DNA of 64,000 nucleotides from Calonectria ilicicola (Eukaryota; Ascomycota; Sordariomycetes; Hypocreales; Nectriaceae). Of the stretch, positions 11,861-25,200 are shown piece by piece; position 1 is the first letter of the stretch, and each line of letters begins with the position of its first letter. The translations under genes and the position numbers were made by a program. The notes under the pieces are model-generated. The model did not search any database. It was not told where the DNA came from and was given only the letters and a program-made list of their open reading frames with translations. The stretch covers positions 6,723,371 to 6,787,370 of the forward strand of contig CP085829.1 of assembly GCA_020809705.1 (NCBI GenBank), written 5' to 3'.

Positions 11861-14800
11861 ATTAGTAACTTGAACACATTCATGTCATTGTTCGAAATAT
11901 CTCTGGCTTCATGCCCAAGCAGGGTTACCAAAGGCTACTCACCTCGCTTGGTAGCGCGAATTTTTACGAGAGTGGGCGGTTCCCTTGGAATTGCGGGGCC
12001 ATACTGCCATGTCTTCAAGACTCATTTTTGAGATTTCAGAAAGAAAGCGAAAGCGTCAGTTGCCAGGGCTTGCAATCGAACATGAATTTCCAATTAAACA
12101 ATAGCGAACATGGTTGGTCATGAATCAGGAGGTTCTAGCAAAATGCATGCCAAAGGGTGGCCTTAGGACACACACAAATTGTAAATCCATTAGCCCCTTG
12201 TGTTCAAGCCCCATTAGGCAAGGTACTATAGACCCTAATGTAGCCACGCCCCTTGACTTTCGGAAATTCGAGCCTGTAGATATCGTAAGGTGGGGAAGAG
12301 CGGTGAGGCCCTGCCTCGCTAATTTAGAATACGTGGCACTTGGTCGCGACACGTGACAGCAGAAGACCAACACACGATGCGAATCCACTTTGCACAGCGT
12401 GTCACTGTTGCGAGATGAAGTCAGCCTTTGCTGTCGACCTTCAAATCAGTCGCTGGCGGTGAGACAACACAATACGGAGGTTCATGGCGAGGAAACCGTT
12501 TGTAATTGACAGGAATTTGCTCAATCCGATTGCCCGCTTTGTTGAGTTTCGCTCCAAGTGGATGCCGTTACATTAGTTTGGACGGAATGGTCATCCGAGT
12601 TAGGTATAGTGAGTGTGATCATTTTCTCAAAATGCTCACCGCCCATTTTGGGAAGCCAAGCTAAAAAGCTCAACAATCCTCCAAAGTCGTGCAAAAAAGG
12701 TTTCCTGCACATTTAATCAACTGAATATGTCATACACGATATCTTTTGGGACCGATATAAACGGGTTTGGACAGCGCCGACGGTAGTGAAACGATCTCGG
12801 ATGAAGCCCAAGGTTGTGTGGCCGATGGACACATCACCCTTGCAGGCCTCATCGCGCCCAGGCCAGGACACCCTTGATTCCTTCGCCAAAGTTCAGCTGC
12901 CCCACAGGGTTTGCCGTCAACCCACCAATCAAGTCCTCCGATTGCGGTTCATGTTCGGTCCCGTGCTCATCCTTGAAACGGTGGGGTTGATTGTTGAGTG
13001 CACAGACTGCTCTTGCGTGTTGACCAGGATGATCGAAGTGGCCGAAGCATCAAGGTCCTTGGACGAGATGGATGGAGAGGGTCAGACGACTCACGGTTCG
13101 AATCACGAGCATTTGACAACTTCATACAAAACAATCAAGATGATGCCTTTTTTTTCCCTCGGACCCCCTCAGCTGATAACCTGACTGGATGAGGCTCCTC
13201 AGGAGACTCCTTCCGCACTGACTGGCCCAAGATGGATGATGAACCTACAACACCATAGCAAGGTAAGTGCTAAAATCAAAGATATATGTTGGGGAAAAAA
13301 ATATGATGCATATTAGAATAATAATAATTTATAAGAATATCGTATATCGCGAACTATATAGAATGCGCTATGCACCAAATCTATGCCGGCGATAGTTAAA
13401 CCATGTCCCGGGTAGCAAGCTTGGGACTGGATATCAAAATGTCGACAAGCAAAGAACTTCGTGAAATCGGTAAGAAACCCTAATAAGCTAAGTCTGTAAT
13501 TTTTACAAAAGTAAGAAACAGTATTCACTTCATGAATGAGATAATGTTGTAGCGCGGAAGATTGTTGTAAAGATCACTGGTCAAGCCAGTTGAGAGTTAA
13601 AAATGGCAACAAATAGGAGACCCGAAGAAAAGCTTTATGGAAATGAGGGTTTTGTTCGACAGACATGCATCGCCAATCGAAAATTATTTTTGCTCGAGCT
13701 ATTAAAACATGAAAGATGCTACAAAATTCCACACTAATAAACGGCCAAACGAAGAGTATACTTCCCAAAACTCTGGCTTAACAGCATTAAAAGAGTTCAA
13801 GGAATAACAATCCTTCTTATATAACATCAATCAATTGAGACAGAGATTTAACACAGCCCCCAAACAAATAAAATTATCCTACTATGACTTAACAAAACAA
13901 TTATGAGTCTCAAACACCTCGGTGGATATACCCACAAGCTATTCATAAATGGCCGGATCCGTTGCCTCGACTTGAACAAAGAGAAAGCAAAGTCAAGGAA
14001 TCAGTTACATCACTGCGCTCCAACATCTTCACAATCAATGCTGGATCCAACGACTGCATACAGGATTTCCAAATTGAGACTTTTGGAAAGCGAATGGGTA
14101 AGATGCTCGAAAATCTATGGCGCATGTCTTCAGCATCGACCATCACTTTATCCATTCTAGTCGTAAACGTCCATGGGGACGTAGACCCGCGAGTTCCGCA
14201 CATAAACGACCAGACCGGGGAGTTAGTGCGGTCAAAAAGCGGGAAAAAATATTTCTTACAGAAGTGAATTGCTTCAAACGGCCTAAAGTTGATGATTTGA
14301 TGGATGGAACGTACCTGAATCGAAGGCTACAAGAAGATGGCCGTGATTTGGTTCAATTCGATTGAAGAAGCTTGTATGAAGGGACTATCTACCAACTAAA
14401 AGGCGAAACTATTATATTCCCACATAGATTGCATCTTAGTAATAAGAAGTAAGACACATGTAAAGAATTCGTTTCGAAGCAAACTATTATTAAGCGGCAA
14501 CTGCTCTTTTTCATGTTTTTTTTAAGGTGACGAGATCATTCAATTCCTCACTGGCATATTTCCTTGGGTCTGTATTACATATCTTCAATATATATCCATT
14601 TATTGATTTAACACGAGCTGGTCAAAGTCTGGCCTTTCATAAATATCGGTTTCGGGTATGGTTTGGTACATTGAGCAATGAAGCCTACTAACGAGATTTT
14701 GCTAATCATCACCAATTTTGTTAAAACAGGAGCAAGAAGGCGGTCTTGATTCTTCTTCACTTCGATTTGGATGGTGAGTATTTCAAATCCACTATTGTCG

Positions 14801-16384
14801 ATGCTTATTTTGATGGCTTGTTTCTGTCTATCATCAATGAGCGATTCATAATGTTGATTTAGCAACATAATTCTATCTAGGTAAATGTAAAAAAATTAAA
14901 ATGGTTTATACTGTGAAAGGGAGATATTGAGAAATTGCAATTTTGATGTCAACTTGTTTTGGTGGGAATTTTGTGCGCCTTATGGAACACCCTCTGTTTT
15001 TAGATATAGTTTAGGAAGGAAACGAGTAATTGGATTATTCTAGAGTATTATAGTCGATGACTTCCCTTGGACCTCTAAAAATTGATCCGTAAAGCTTTGG
15101 TGAAGTTTTATCATGCTATGATTGGTTGACTTGGAGAAGCCGGCGCCCTGCCATATCTTGGGGATGATGAATTTGACACTGCTTTTGAACATGGGGAATA
15201 CTTTCGGTTTCCTTTTCGCTGGAAATAAACCGGATGAAAGCTTGGCTAGCAATAGTCATAATATCATATAAGCTTGATTTTTCCATCAACTGGATGGCAA
15301 AATATCGTGTAGAGTCGGATGGACACACCAAAACATTTCTATCTATCAAGTTTTTTGAGTGTGAATCACCAGCAGGCCATTATTATCTGTTGTCTTCAGC
15401 CACGAGCCGAGCCTATAAACGCATCGTAGCCCAACCTTCACTTCGGCCACTAATCGCTTACGCCGACATGGTATCCTTGCTCACTGTTGCTGCTTGGATA
15501 TGGATCTTATTTTGCTAGACAGGGGAAAGGAAGTTTTTCGCAAAGGTAGGAACGGTATAAAAATACGTATTTGATTGAGGTTATCATTCGCAATGTAGAA
15601 TATAATAGATTTTATAGTTTTGATCCATATATGAGCAATGGCTGAGGGCTGGCAATAAAAGGAAGGATTGTCTCCAATTGCCCATGCTGTGGCGTTGCAA
15701 GGACTCACAAAGACCTCGGTGGGTCTGGTGGTTCTGGCGCTTGCTTTTCCACCTGGAAATAATATTCTCTTAAGCTATGACCACGACAAAACCGTTTCAA
15801 ATTTATCCAAAATTGTAGCTTATTTGAAACAAGCTTTGTCTTCATCGGACGGGAAATACATGAGATATTAATACACACACCCGCGTTCATTGTACTGTTG
15901 CAGCAAATGTCGGTTGAAGTAACATCCCATCCATAAAGGGTTATGTAGGACAAAAATACAGCAAAGTGATGTTCGATTAAAGCTCTGTGCCCGGTTTCCG
16001 GGGTGATTCATGCCAAGCATCACGTTCCGAAATATTCCCTGGTATTGCACAAATCTGGGCACATTTCCGCGCGCCAAGAGCAGCTCCTCAAAATATGGAG
16101 AATGTGCTATTCTAAAAGAGACCAAAAATGCATCCCAAGGCATATTTTGGGGCAAGTAAACATGTGTTGCGGGCCTAGATGCCCCACAATCAATACTGTT
16201 GACTAGGGGAGGTTTGTCAAGCAATCTCTTAGTAGCTGTCGAGCGCGACTTTTGAACCAAATGATAGGGAATGTGTGCGCATTGAAGTCGAGTCAACAAA
16301 TTATAAGAGACAGTGGAGTTGAATGCAGTTTTGGCAATTCACACTCCCTTTTCAGACCTCTGTTCTGGATTTACCCACAGCACC
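11861..16384. other. Long intergenic stretch, no supported gene
   Basis: 4.5 kb with only short frames on both strands. A minus frame at 15868-16200 (first ATG reads MPWDAFLVSFRIAHSPYFEE) looks somewhat protein-like but has no recognised motif, so it may be a gene remnant. A GGTTCGAATCA near 13094 resembles a tRNA B-box, but no cloverleaf forms around it. Nothing else found. Confidence 0.45.
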
Positions 16385-17374
16385 ATGAAAGTGGCATTTG
16401 GTCAAAGCAGCCTGCACCTTGGTGCTTTTTGGCTACGGCTTTTACTATTGGGGACGCAGGCCAAAGCTACTCCCTACAATTCCCTTGATACTACCAAAAT
16501 ATGCGGTAATAATTCATCTAGAATGCCTGCTGGCTCATGGGACTCCCATCAACATGTTTTGGATCCCATCCGATACCCACTCCAACCCGACGCTGCATAT
16601 GTACCCGGAGTTTATACTGCTTGGGACCATGTGCTATTTGAGAATAGAATCGGCTGCGAGCGTTCTGTTATTGTTCAACCTTCTATTTATGGGTACGATA
16701 ACTCGATGGTGATCGATACCTTGAAAGCATACGGACCAAACCGAACACGTGCCGTGGTGGCATTCAACGCATCCGATATTACTACGGCGCAGCTGCAGGA
16801 ATGGGATTATTTGGGTGTTCGTGGCGTTCGTTTGAACTTCCAATCTACAGGTACCGCACCACAATCAGATGAGCTGAAGAGAATGCTCGATGAGTATGCG
16901 AACATAGTACGTCCTTTCGGATGGGTCATCCAACTATACATTGGGATGGACGCAATCTCTCTGATTGAAGACGTGGTCCCGACTCTCGGTGTGCGAGTTG
17001 TATTTGACCATTTTGGCGCTCCCGAGATATCAGAGGAGCAATCGAATAATGGAAATGGGGTTAATCCGTACACCCTGGATGGATTTGAGTCAATGGTCCG
17101 ACTTTTGCTACAAGGGAGCTCTTGGGTCAAGATATCTGCCGCATACCGCTTGTCCAATGTTGACCACCCAACCTATTTTGACTTTGACCCCCTGATAATC
17201 GAATTGATCAAGGTTGCCCCATCAAGATTGGTGTATGGTTCAGATTGGCCGCATACGAGATTTGAGGGACTGGATATCAAGCCTTGGACTGAACACTTGC
17301 TTGATTTGACCGAGGGTCAAGAGAATGTGAGGGAGAAGCTTTTCAGGGATAATTCCGAAGAGCTATGGTCTTGA
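16385..17374 (+). CDS. Secreted or vacuolar amidohydrolase-family protein (Amidohydro_2, lactonase/decarboxylase-like)
   Basis: Intronless, 329 residues, metal-dependent TIM-barrel hydrolase of the family that includes 2-pyrone-4,6-dicarboxylate lactonase and related decarboxylases. I chose the ATG at 16385 (CACCATGAAA) rather than the in-frame one at 16313. It gives a signal peptide: a short positive N-terminus, the hydrophobic FWLRLLLLG, and a likely cleavage after TQAKA. Motifs: SWDSHQHV with the HxH metal pair (His55, His57), DHFGAP (about 208-213) and YGSDWPHTR with the catalytic Asp (about 284-292). Barrel strands such as RAVVAFN and GVRGVRLNF are present. Length fits the family. Secretion is unusual for the lactonases. 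Substrate unknown; neighbours give no clear pathway. Confidence 0.82.
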   Translation: MKVAFGQSSLHLGAFWLRLLLLGTQAKATPYNSLDTTKICGNNSSRMPAGSWDSHQHVLDPIRYPLQPDAAYVPGVYTAWDHVLFENRIGCERSVIVQPSIYGYDNSMVIDTLKAYGPNRTRAVVAFNASDITTAQLQEWDYLGVRGVRLNFQSTGTAPQSDELKRMLDEYANIVRPFGWVIQLYIGMDAISLIEDVVPTLGVRVVFDHFGAPEISEEQSNNGNGVNPYTLDGFESMVRLLLQGSSWVKISAAYRLSNVDHPTYFDFDPLIIELIKVAPSRLVYGSDWPHTRFEGLDIKPWTEHLLDLTEGQENVREKLFRDNSEELWS

Positions 17375-19422
17375 GAACCTTCCAATATATATGGATTGGG
17401 GATAATATGTGTCTTGCACTGATAACGAACCAATACTAGTTTACCAAGATGAAATCACTTTTAAAGAAAAGACCATCTAATTACTGTCGGTGAAATTTGA
17501 CTAGTCCTTCATGATTTGTGAATATAATCAATATATAGAAGCTATTGCTGGTGAATTTGGACTTGTTAAACTTTCTATCACGTTTTAGCTCGCTGTATTG
17601 AACTTTAGCTATCACACTTGCAGTGTTGGAGAAAAGAACAAGGTTAAAGCGTGTTCAATTTCGGTATTAGAGGAAAGTAAGGCCGGTCAATAATTCCTCT
17701 AGAAGCAATCATTGTAAAGACAACGGGAAAAATAGGATGTTTTAGCTCTGCTGTGCTAAGTCTGACCTGTAATATCGCGATATTGGCGCAAACACTGAAT
17801 ATGGCGTCGGGAGAGTCGCAGTGCTAGTGACAGCCTCACCATGATGGAGCTTTTTTTTTTTTTTTTTGGTTATGGCAGTGACTCCATTAGGCTCTTTGAC
17901 AGACAAGTAGCAGGACTTAGTACCTAGAGCTAGTCTAGGATTAGTGTGATGTTTGTTGGGGCAGTTCTTGTGTGCGGCTATTTGTGTAGTATTACTGGGT
18001 TACCTTTGGTAGCTGCCGTCGCTTGCGTTACGGTTATTTCGCTAGATAAATAACAAACTACTCACTATTTAAATTCAAAATGATTTTTGCTTGCCATATC
18101 ATTCAAGGAGAGCGATATTGTGAAAATATATGTGGATTACAAGTGGCTGCCAATGAAGTTAGAAAGGCCGAGGTGATTCTCCTTGACAACTTTGGTCGAT
18201 TCATCCTAGGAGCATGCCATGGCGCTATTGATCATAATCATGCATAGGCCATGAATTTTAATATTGAGAGCATCGGGTGGCGTCTTTTTGCTTTGCTGTA
18301 CTTAGTGTTTGCAGTCCTCATGGCAAAGCCTACTCGATGTCTCTCCCCTTTTTTACACATACCAATAATTGGGCGTGTTGCTAATTGATTTAACTTTTGA
18401 TCAAATATACAACCACGAGAAGTGATGGGAAGTACAGATCGTTGATTGGAAGAGGGGAATCTCGTATTTTAGCCTCCACGTCCATATCGATCATTATGAG
18501 CGTTTGGAATAAGATCTAAGTCGCGGCGGCAGTTCTCAATATCGAAGTCATTACGTCAATAATGCATTATCACACTTGGCCATTGGGTCATAACGAGAGA
18601 TTGAAAGAGCCTTAAATATTATGAAATAAAGAACAGTCGACTATGTGTTTTATAGATAGGCCAAGCTCCAATTGACTGTGGGGCTGCGACAATGCATTGA
18701 GGCCGTGAGGCCATTGAGGCTAGCCACAACTGGTCTCCACATGCATGTCATACAAGTGAAGAGAATGATGTCACTGTTACAGCTATTGTGGAGAAAAAGC
18801 AAAAATTCACGAGTCTCATACTCTTGGCTGGATATTCAAGCTGAGGTCGGCCCGGTCTTTGCATTCTGAGATGCGATTGTGGGTCGGGTAACAATAGACT
18901 AACCTATTAACACAGACACGTCTTTCGAGGAAACTGGTTTAGTGATTTCTAAATTTAGACACAGAGTCATGTTGTGGAATGCGTAATTGAGTAATTAATT
19001 CACTATCGGGCCGTTCTTTGGCCCTAAAAGAGTCGATGTCTCAGGCAATAGAAAAGTTGACTAATAAAACGAGGACATCCAATGAGGTAGTTGGCATTTC
19101 ATTTTGAATCACTCTCTTCCCCATTTATGTATGTGATCATCTGAATACATTCAATCAAATTTTAATAGGTCCGATCATTCATCATTCAAGTAACACAGGC
19201 TAACTTCCAAGTTTCTAGTTTGGAATTCTCCATTTTTATCCTAAGGACATGAGAAAATGTCCTATAAATAATGGAGCTCCTCGCAATAACTCACTCTCTC
19301 AATAGCCCCATCTGCAAAATCCACACACGCATTATTTGTCCTATTCAAGTTACCAACCCTCTCACTCATCGACTGTGAAGCAGTCTTTAGTTGTAGCTCA
19401 AGCCTACCTTTTGCTCGGCACA
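17375..19422. other. Intergenic, no gene seen
   Basis: 2 kb with an 18-base T run near 17851-17868. Bases 18425-18440 (ATGGGAAGTACAGATC) exactly match 53810-53825 inside a possible LTR, so a decayed repeat end may lie here. No coding signal. Confidence 0.5.
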
Positions 19423-19698
19423 ATGGCTGCAACCGGCATAGTTAAATGGTTTAACAGCGAGAAAGGGTTCGGATATATCGAGCAAGACGGTGGTGGGCCT
19501 GATGTCTTTGCTCATTATTCAAACATTGCGGTAATTGAATCCTTATTTGAAGTCTCTCATGGGCTGTCTAGCGAATTGATCGGCTAACATTACCAAAAGG
19601 CCGAAGGATACAGGGAATTATACGAAGGTCAAAAGATTTAATTTGATACTACACAGGGGGAAAAGGGCTTAACGGCTGAGAATATCAGACCTATTTAA
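19423..19698 (+). pseudogene. Cold-shock-domain (CspA-type) gene with in-frame stop
   Basis: Exon 1 (19423-19530) encodes [20 protein letters not shown] and continues through [10 protein letters not shown], with RNP1-like (KGFGYI) and RNP2-like (VFAHY) motifs of bacterial-type cold-shock proteins. A 69-base intron (19531-19599, GTAATT, branch GGCTAAC, AAAAG) joins to AEGYRELYEGQKI, where a TAA falls at 19639-19641. After this stop the same frame continues the domain (FDTTQGEKGLTAENIRPI) to a second TAA at 19696-19698. The normal protein would be about 68 residues of single-stranded nucleic-acid-binding beta-barrel. The stop removes the last two strands. A read-through or a truncated 49-residue product is possible. 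The ATG at 19423 is preferred over one at 19336. Confidence 0.8.
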
Positions 19699-20306
19699 TA
19701 GTTTTGCTGTGATTTGGGAGGAATTGAGTTTATTCTGCCTGAATAATCACAGTTTATTGCATTCTAGGAAGTCTAAACACTTACCCGCCTATCAACCATT
19801 CTTTCTGCATACGGACTCTATCTCTTTCTAAGAACCAGTCTTGAAAAACCAGTCTGGTTCAATGTTCTTGATAATGTGACTAGTAAACTATGATACATCT
19901 GCAATATGCAGAGATGGCAATACTATTACATGCAACCGTCTCACGATGGCTTCGTAAACATTGGATGAGCATTATTGCCCCCGATTTTCCGACACTCAAC
20001 ATACTTTATACTTGCTCCTTTAAGTTTCATTCTCACGACCCATGTAAACCGTGTGAAGCCTTTAGAAGCCATGGGTTTCGCCACACGAACCTAACGTATC
20101 CTGCATGGGCACAAGTTGATGTGCAACGAAGAATGAAGCCATCCCTACAACCAAGATTAGGGTAGTGAACAGTCAGTTTTGGAATGAAGTCGATGCTCAG
20201 AATCCTATTTTATTAGACGAGATTGATGCTCCTGGAGGAAGAATCGCTAGGGGTCATCCGATGGGAGGATGGATATTTCCTCAATCTGAATGGCAACAAA
20301 TGTTCT
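19699..20306. other. Intergenic, no gene seen
   Basis: 600 bases between convergent genes. Nothing recognised. Confidence 0.5.
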
Positions 20307-21230
20307 TTAGCCCTGTAACATATTGCTCATGGTATCTATGACTTCGTCAACTGTCTTGGCAAAGATGCTAACATGGCCGTCAGTATCCGAAACCCTTAGC
20401 TCTGAACCGGAGATCAGCGAGACAGCTTTCCGAGCCATTCCAACAGGCCAATTCGCGTCCAATTCACCATGCCACATTACCAATGTACCGTGCTTGATGA
20501 AGATGTCCGCTACTTCAAAGCCCCAGTCATTGGAAACCAAGTTTGTTTCCAACGCTGCACCTCGGCTTCCATTTTGTAATGCTACTCTGGAATCTTCGAC
20601 TAATATCGTCTTGATACACTTTTCATTCGTGTCCCATACAGCACGATCAACCTCTGGTCTAGAATCAAAGGTTTTGGTTAAAAAGTCCTCTAGTTTTTCA
20701 GGATGATCTCTGTCTCTTGCAATTGATCCCAAAATATACTCGAGAGTTTTCTCGACCAGCCAGGTGGTCCATCCACCAACAGTAAAGAGCAATCGGGTTT
20801 CAAACGCCATTCCATTCCATCCTAAAGAGGCTGGATACACACCAGCGACAATACCTCCTCCCAAACATCGTGTATTCGGGAGCTGATGAATGCATGCTAG
20901 AACGTAAGGTCCACCGCCAGAGACTCCCAACACACCAAAGACCTCGATACCGAGGTGATCAGCAAGGGCGATTAGTTTAGGAGGCCAATCGAGAATGCGA
21001 AAGCTTGGTTGAAAAGTAGAATAACCCATCCCTGGGCGGTCTACGCTGATGATCTGGATATTGGAGCGCATAGCAGAGTGATCGTAGATGCTTCCTTCGA
21101 TGTGACTACCAGGAAGGCCATGGTGGAAAAAAAGTGTGTGTGGCGCATTTCTATTTCCATATATTTTGTAGTGGAGGACGTTTCCATCGGAATAAGTGAA
21201 GCTCTCTCCAGGAGCTGCAATATTGGCCAT
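20307..21230 (-). CDS. Alpha/beta hydrolase
   Basis: Cytosolic serine hydrolase of the AB_hydrolase_1 type, 307 residues from the ATG at 21230; an in-frame ATG at 21374 would add 48 residues of poor composition. The oxyanion-hole motif is HHGLPGS (about 36-42). The strand and turn VDRPGMGYS (about 63-71) match family members. The nucleophile elbow is GVSGGG (Ser104). Likely acid is Asp258 (GELDANWP), and the base is His286 (TDGHVSIF). The triad is complete, so it should be active. No signal peptide or membrane segment. Substrate unknown. It lies tail-to-tail with the cold-shock remnant and head-to-head with the PLP decarboxylase about 1 kb away, which is not enough to link them. Confidence 0.87.
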   Translation of the reverse strand: MANIAAPGESFTYSDGNVLHYKIYGNRNAPHTLFFHHGLPGSHIEGSIYDHSAMRSNIQIISVDRPGMGYSTFQPSFRILDWPPKLIALADHLGIEVFGVLGVSGGGPYVLACIHQLPNTRCLGGGIVAGVYPASLGWNGMAFETRLLFTVGGWTTWLVEKTLEYILGSIARDRDHPEKLEDFLTKTFDSRPEVDRAVWDTNEKCIKTILVEDSRVALQNGSRGAALETNLVSNDWGFEVADIFIKHGTLVMWHGELDANWPVGMARKAVSLISGSELRVSDTDGHVSIFAKTVDEVIDTMSNMLQG

Positions 21231-22220
21231 TTTCCAAGGCTGGTTTAGTTGATCGTGGTCAGTGGAATGAACAGGCAAAATGGTTTGCCGAGCCTGATTT
21301 AAGACACACTCTCGTCGCCCCTTTTTTTCTTTGCCAAGGTCAAGGCATTCCGGCAGGGCCGTCCCGAGACCCACTTATTGTTCAATGGCGCTTTTGTGCT
21401 GAGCAGATTGGCTGCTAACCACCAAACATTAAATTAGCTGGTAACCGAATTTTGAAGTACCAGTATTTTTGGACCCCCAGTAGTTATGAAAATGTGTGAT
21501 GATCTTAATAATATATCTCCTCATCAAACCATGAAGGATTGTCAATGCGGATTACTGCCTCGGGCATGAGGCAAGCACTTAGATACCTCATACTTATTCT
21601 TATTATGCATGTGCTTTGTATCGCTCCCAATTCGCGGTCGACTGCATTCTTATGTCGCGTACTTCTTCTTGCCTGTGATCACACATTACTCCAAAATGGT
21701 CAAAAAGCATGAAGTCTTAATTCCCCAATATCACTGAACCATCAATCACTATGATTCTGCACAGCACGCTTGCCCAGACATAAAATCCCATTCCCTCGGC
21801 CAAAGCACCATATTTGAAGCTATGGAGACAGTTTGCCCCCCCTGAAACCCCCTTGCCAAGTTCTGGCCTGTCGGCTGGGCTTCGGGCCGTCCTCCGACGC
21901 CGGTCTCAGCTTTTGTGAAGAGATGATGCATATCCCACTCTACTCTTTGGGCCGATAACATTCCCGTGAGCTGTCATGTGGGGAGAAGCAGCGCATATAA
22001 CACGTTGATCATGTTAAAGGGAATGCAACAAGGGAACTATGTCGTATGTTAGAATTATCGGCAAATCAACATACTTGTCCATTGGCAATTTCAAGGGTAA
22101 ATCAGTATATAATGTCATGTCATGTAACCACCTTTTCTATCCTTGGAGAAGTCATGCAAGTTTAATTCAAAATCATCTGAAAGTAATTGATCCAACAAAA
22201 ACAAAACAAAACTATCCATC
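21231..22220. promoter_or_regulatory. Intergenic between divergent hydrolase and decarboxylase genes
   Basis: 990 bases flanked by outward start codons, so it should hold both promoters. No specific site was recognised. Confidence 0.4.
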
Positions 22221-25200
22221 ATGTCGGAGGTATCTAAGGATGTGCGTGACGACGAGTTCGATGCTATTCACGCCTACTTCATCGGACCAAAGGGTTCAAA
22301 TCTTCCCGATTTCAGAGCCAACATCAACACGATCCTGGATGAATTACTTGCTGCAAGACAAAGTTATTACCCTGAGGATCAAGTAATATCCCAATTCACT
22401 AACCAGACCTCTTTCAATGCACTGACTCTGAGCAGGCTTTCCTTTCGAAAGAATACCGCCGTTCCCCCGTGTTTCTCAAGGCGAGATCTGATCTTCGTCT
22501 TGCCACCGAAAAGGTTGCACAGCTTCTTGGCGAGCACTCAGCACCTTTTTGGTCGCCCCGTTATGAAGCCCACATGTGCACTGACTTGACCATGTCGTCT
22601 CTGCTTGGGTACTTCATGACCATGCTGTACAACCCGAACAATGTCGCCCTCGAAGCAAGTCCAATGACAACCCTAGTTGAGCTTCGAGTTGGTCAGCAGT
22701 TGTCCAAATTGTTCGGGTATAATATTGATGCACAGAAATCTCCACTTTCATGGGGACACATTACCTGTGACGGGACAATTGCAAACCTCGAGTCTATCTG
22801 GGTCGGTCCGTAGTTCCACCCCTCTCAAAAGCCCCTCTACTTGAAACGAGTTGACGAGGTATGAGTGCTAACATGTGGCGTGATAGCACGAAACCTGAAA
22901 TTCTACCCACTGAGTCTCTCTCTTGCACTAAGAAAGGGGAAGCTTCGATTCATCGCCGAGAAGTTCTATGCACCATCCTGCCAACACTCATCTAAGACGC
23001 TGTTCAAGGAACTCACAGGGTGGGATCTCCTAAATTTGCGTTCTGATGTCATCCTTGATCTGCCAGATGAGCTGAACAAGAAATTTGGTATCACAAGTAA
23101 ATTCCTGGAGAGCGCTCTCAATGAGTACAACATTCAGACCATTGGTCGCGAGGTATTACAAAAGGAGTTCGATATCGTAAATCCGATCAAATATTTCGTG
23201 AGCAAGACACGCCATTATTCCTGGCCAAAAGGAGTCGGTAAGTAATACACTCCGTGGTGATACAAAGTTTTAAGCTGACATAGATGATTTGTAGCGATTG
23301 CTGGCCTCGGCTCGGGAAATGTTGTTGGTGTTGATGTCAACAATAGCGCTCAAATCGACATCAAGGTATTGGAAGATCATCTGCACGAATGTGTCAAAAC
23401 CAAGACAGCCGTCTTTGCGGTAGTTGCCATTATTGGGTCGACCGAAGAGGGTGCGGTTGACAGACTGACTGAGATACTGCGTCTGCGAAAGAAATTCCAG
23501 GAGGAGTATGGTCTATCATTCCTCGTTCATGCTGATGCTGCTTGGGGAGGCTACTTTGCTACAATGGTGAACCCCGAAAGACGCTACAGCGTTGAGGGTT
23601 ATAGTTCCACCAAGCCCGAGCCGGAGTGGTACTTGGACCCCAAGACTGTCGAGGACATCAAGGCCATGGCTGATGCCGACTCGATTACTGTTGATCCCCA
23701 CAAAGCTGGTTACATTCCGTATCCCGCTGGAAGCCTGGTATACCGAGACGGAAGAATGAGGCACCTGGTCACATGGTCGGGGCCTTATCTTTCTCAAGGG
23801 TCTGCTGAAAATATTGGCGTTTACGGAGTTGAGGGCAGGTAAAATCACTCACCTTGGCACAATTTATTTTGTGAGACATCAGCTAATCAATATTTAACCC
23901 TAGTAAACCTGGTGCCTCGGCCATGTCGGCTTGGTTCTCCAACCAAACCATTGGCTTGAACCATCAAGGCTACGGCAAGTTGCTTGGCGAGGCGACTTTT
24001 ACGAGTGCTAGGGTAAGTTTGAAAATCTATTATACTAAATACTGTTCGCACTGACAGGGTCCAGCTGTCGGCGCACTATGCAACCATGATCAACGACGAC
24101 TTCATCTGCGTCCCATTCAACATGCTTCCAGCTGAGAATGGAGGCGCCAGGAGATTTTTGTCCACCCCAGTAGAGAACCAAAGAAAGAAAATTAAGGATC
24201 TTATCATTGGAAAGGAAGATTCGGAGATCTTTGCCTCAGAAGACGCCATGAAAATCATCCGCGACCTTGGATCTGACACTAACATAAACTGCTTTGCACT
24301 CAATTGGAAGGACAAAGAAGGGAACATCAACACCGACTTGGAGGAAGCGAACTATCTCATGAAGAGAGTCGTAGACCGATTGTCTATTACCTCTGCGAAC
24401 ACTGATCCCACCACCATCCCTATCTTCTTGACATCGACTCAGTTCTTACCTGAAGACTATGGCAAATGTGCCAAGAATTTTATGGAGAGAATGGGGGTCG
24501 AGCAATGTGACCAGAGCCTTTTCGTTATTCGAAATGTCGTCATGAGCCCATTCCCAACTCGCAAGGGCTTTATTTCTAAGCTTATGGCCGATCTGGAGAA
24601 GGTCATCAAAGAAGAAGTTGATATTGTTCGGAAGAGAAACAAATCTGGTGAAAAGAAGCTTCATTTTCACGTACAGGGTTCACCAGACGCTCCGCAAGTG
24701 TTTTTAGTATTTGGGGCTTCTTTTCACACTGTTACAAGACGACAGCAGGTTATACTTTCAGCAACTCTTGACAAAACATTGCAAACGTTCTATAGGAAGA
24801 GACTAGCTGAGAGCGCTGATAGCATTGTCATGATAGAGACAAATGAGAAACGATACATCAAAGATGTCGTAAACGAAATCGAATCTGCTCGAGGTGGGAT
24901 CGAAATGACGGTTATTATGTACGAAAAGGGGTTGAAGTAAGTACTTTTACTGACAGGCTGCTTAGACAATTATACTGAAAATCTATAGGAAATATGAGGG
25001 GCAAGAAGGAACAATCACTCTCAATTCAATGATCAAGAGCCGGCCACTCAATTCGATCCATCGTGATCCCGAGTATCCGGACAAATTCATGCCCTTCTAC
25101 CTTTACGGCTCAGAGAAGGAAGTACATATTTCCCACATGCTTGTCAAGTCACCCAACATCACCCTCGCTGCCAGCAATGTGAAATTTGCTACTAGTCTCC

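Noticed and set aside
13080..13120. GGTTCGAATCA resembling a tRNA B-box
   Set aside because: No matching acceptor, D or anticodon stems can be drawn around it.
12786..13184. Plus-strand 132-codon ORF
   Set aside because: No motif, no splice context, atypical composition. Treated as chance.
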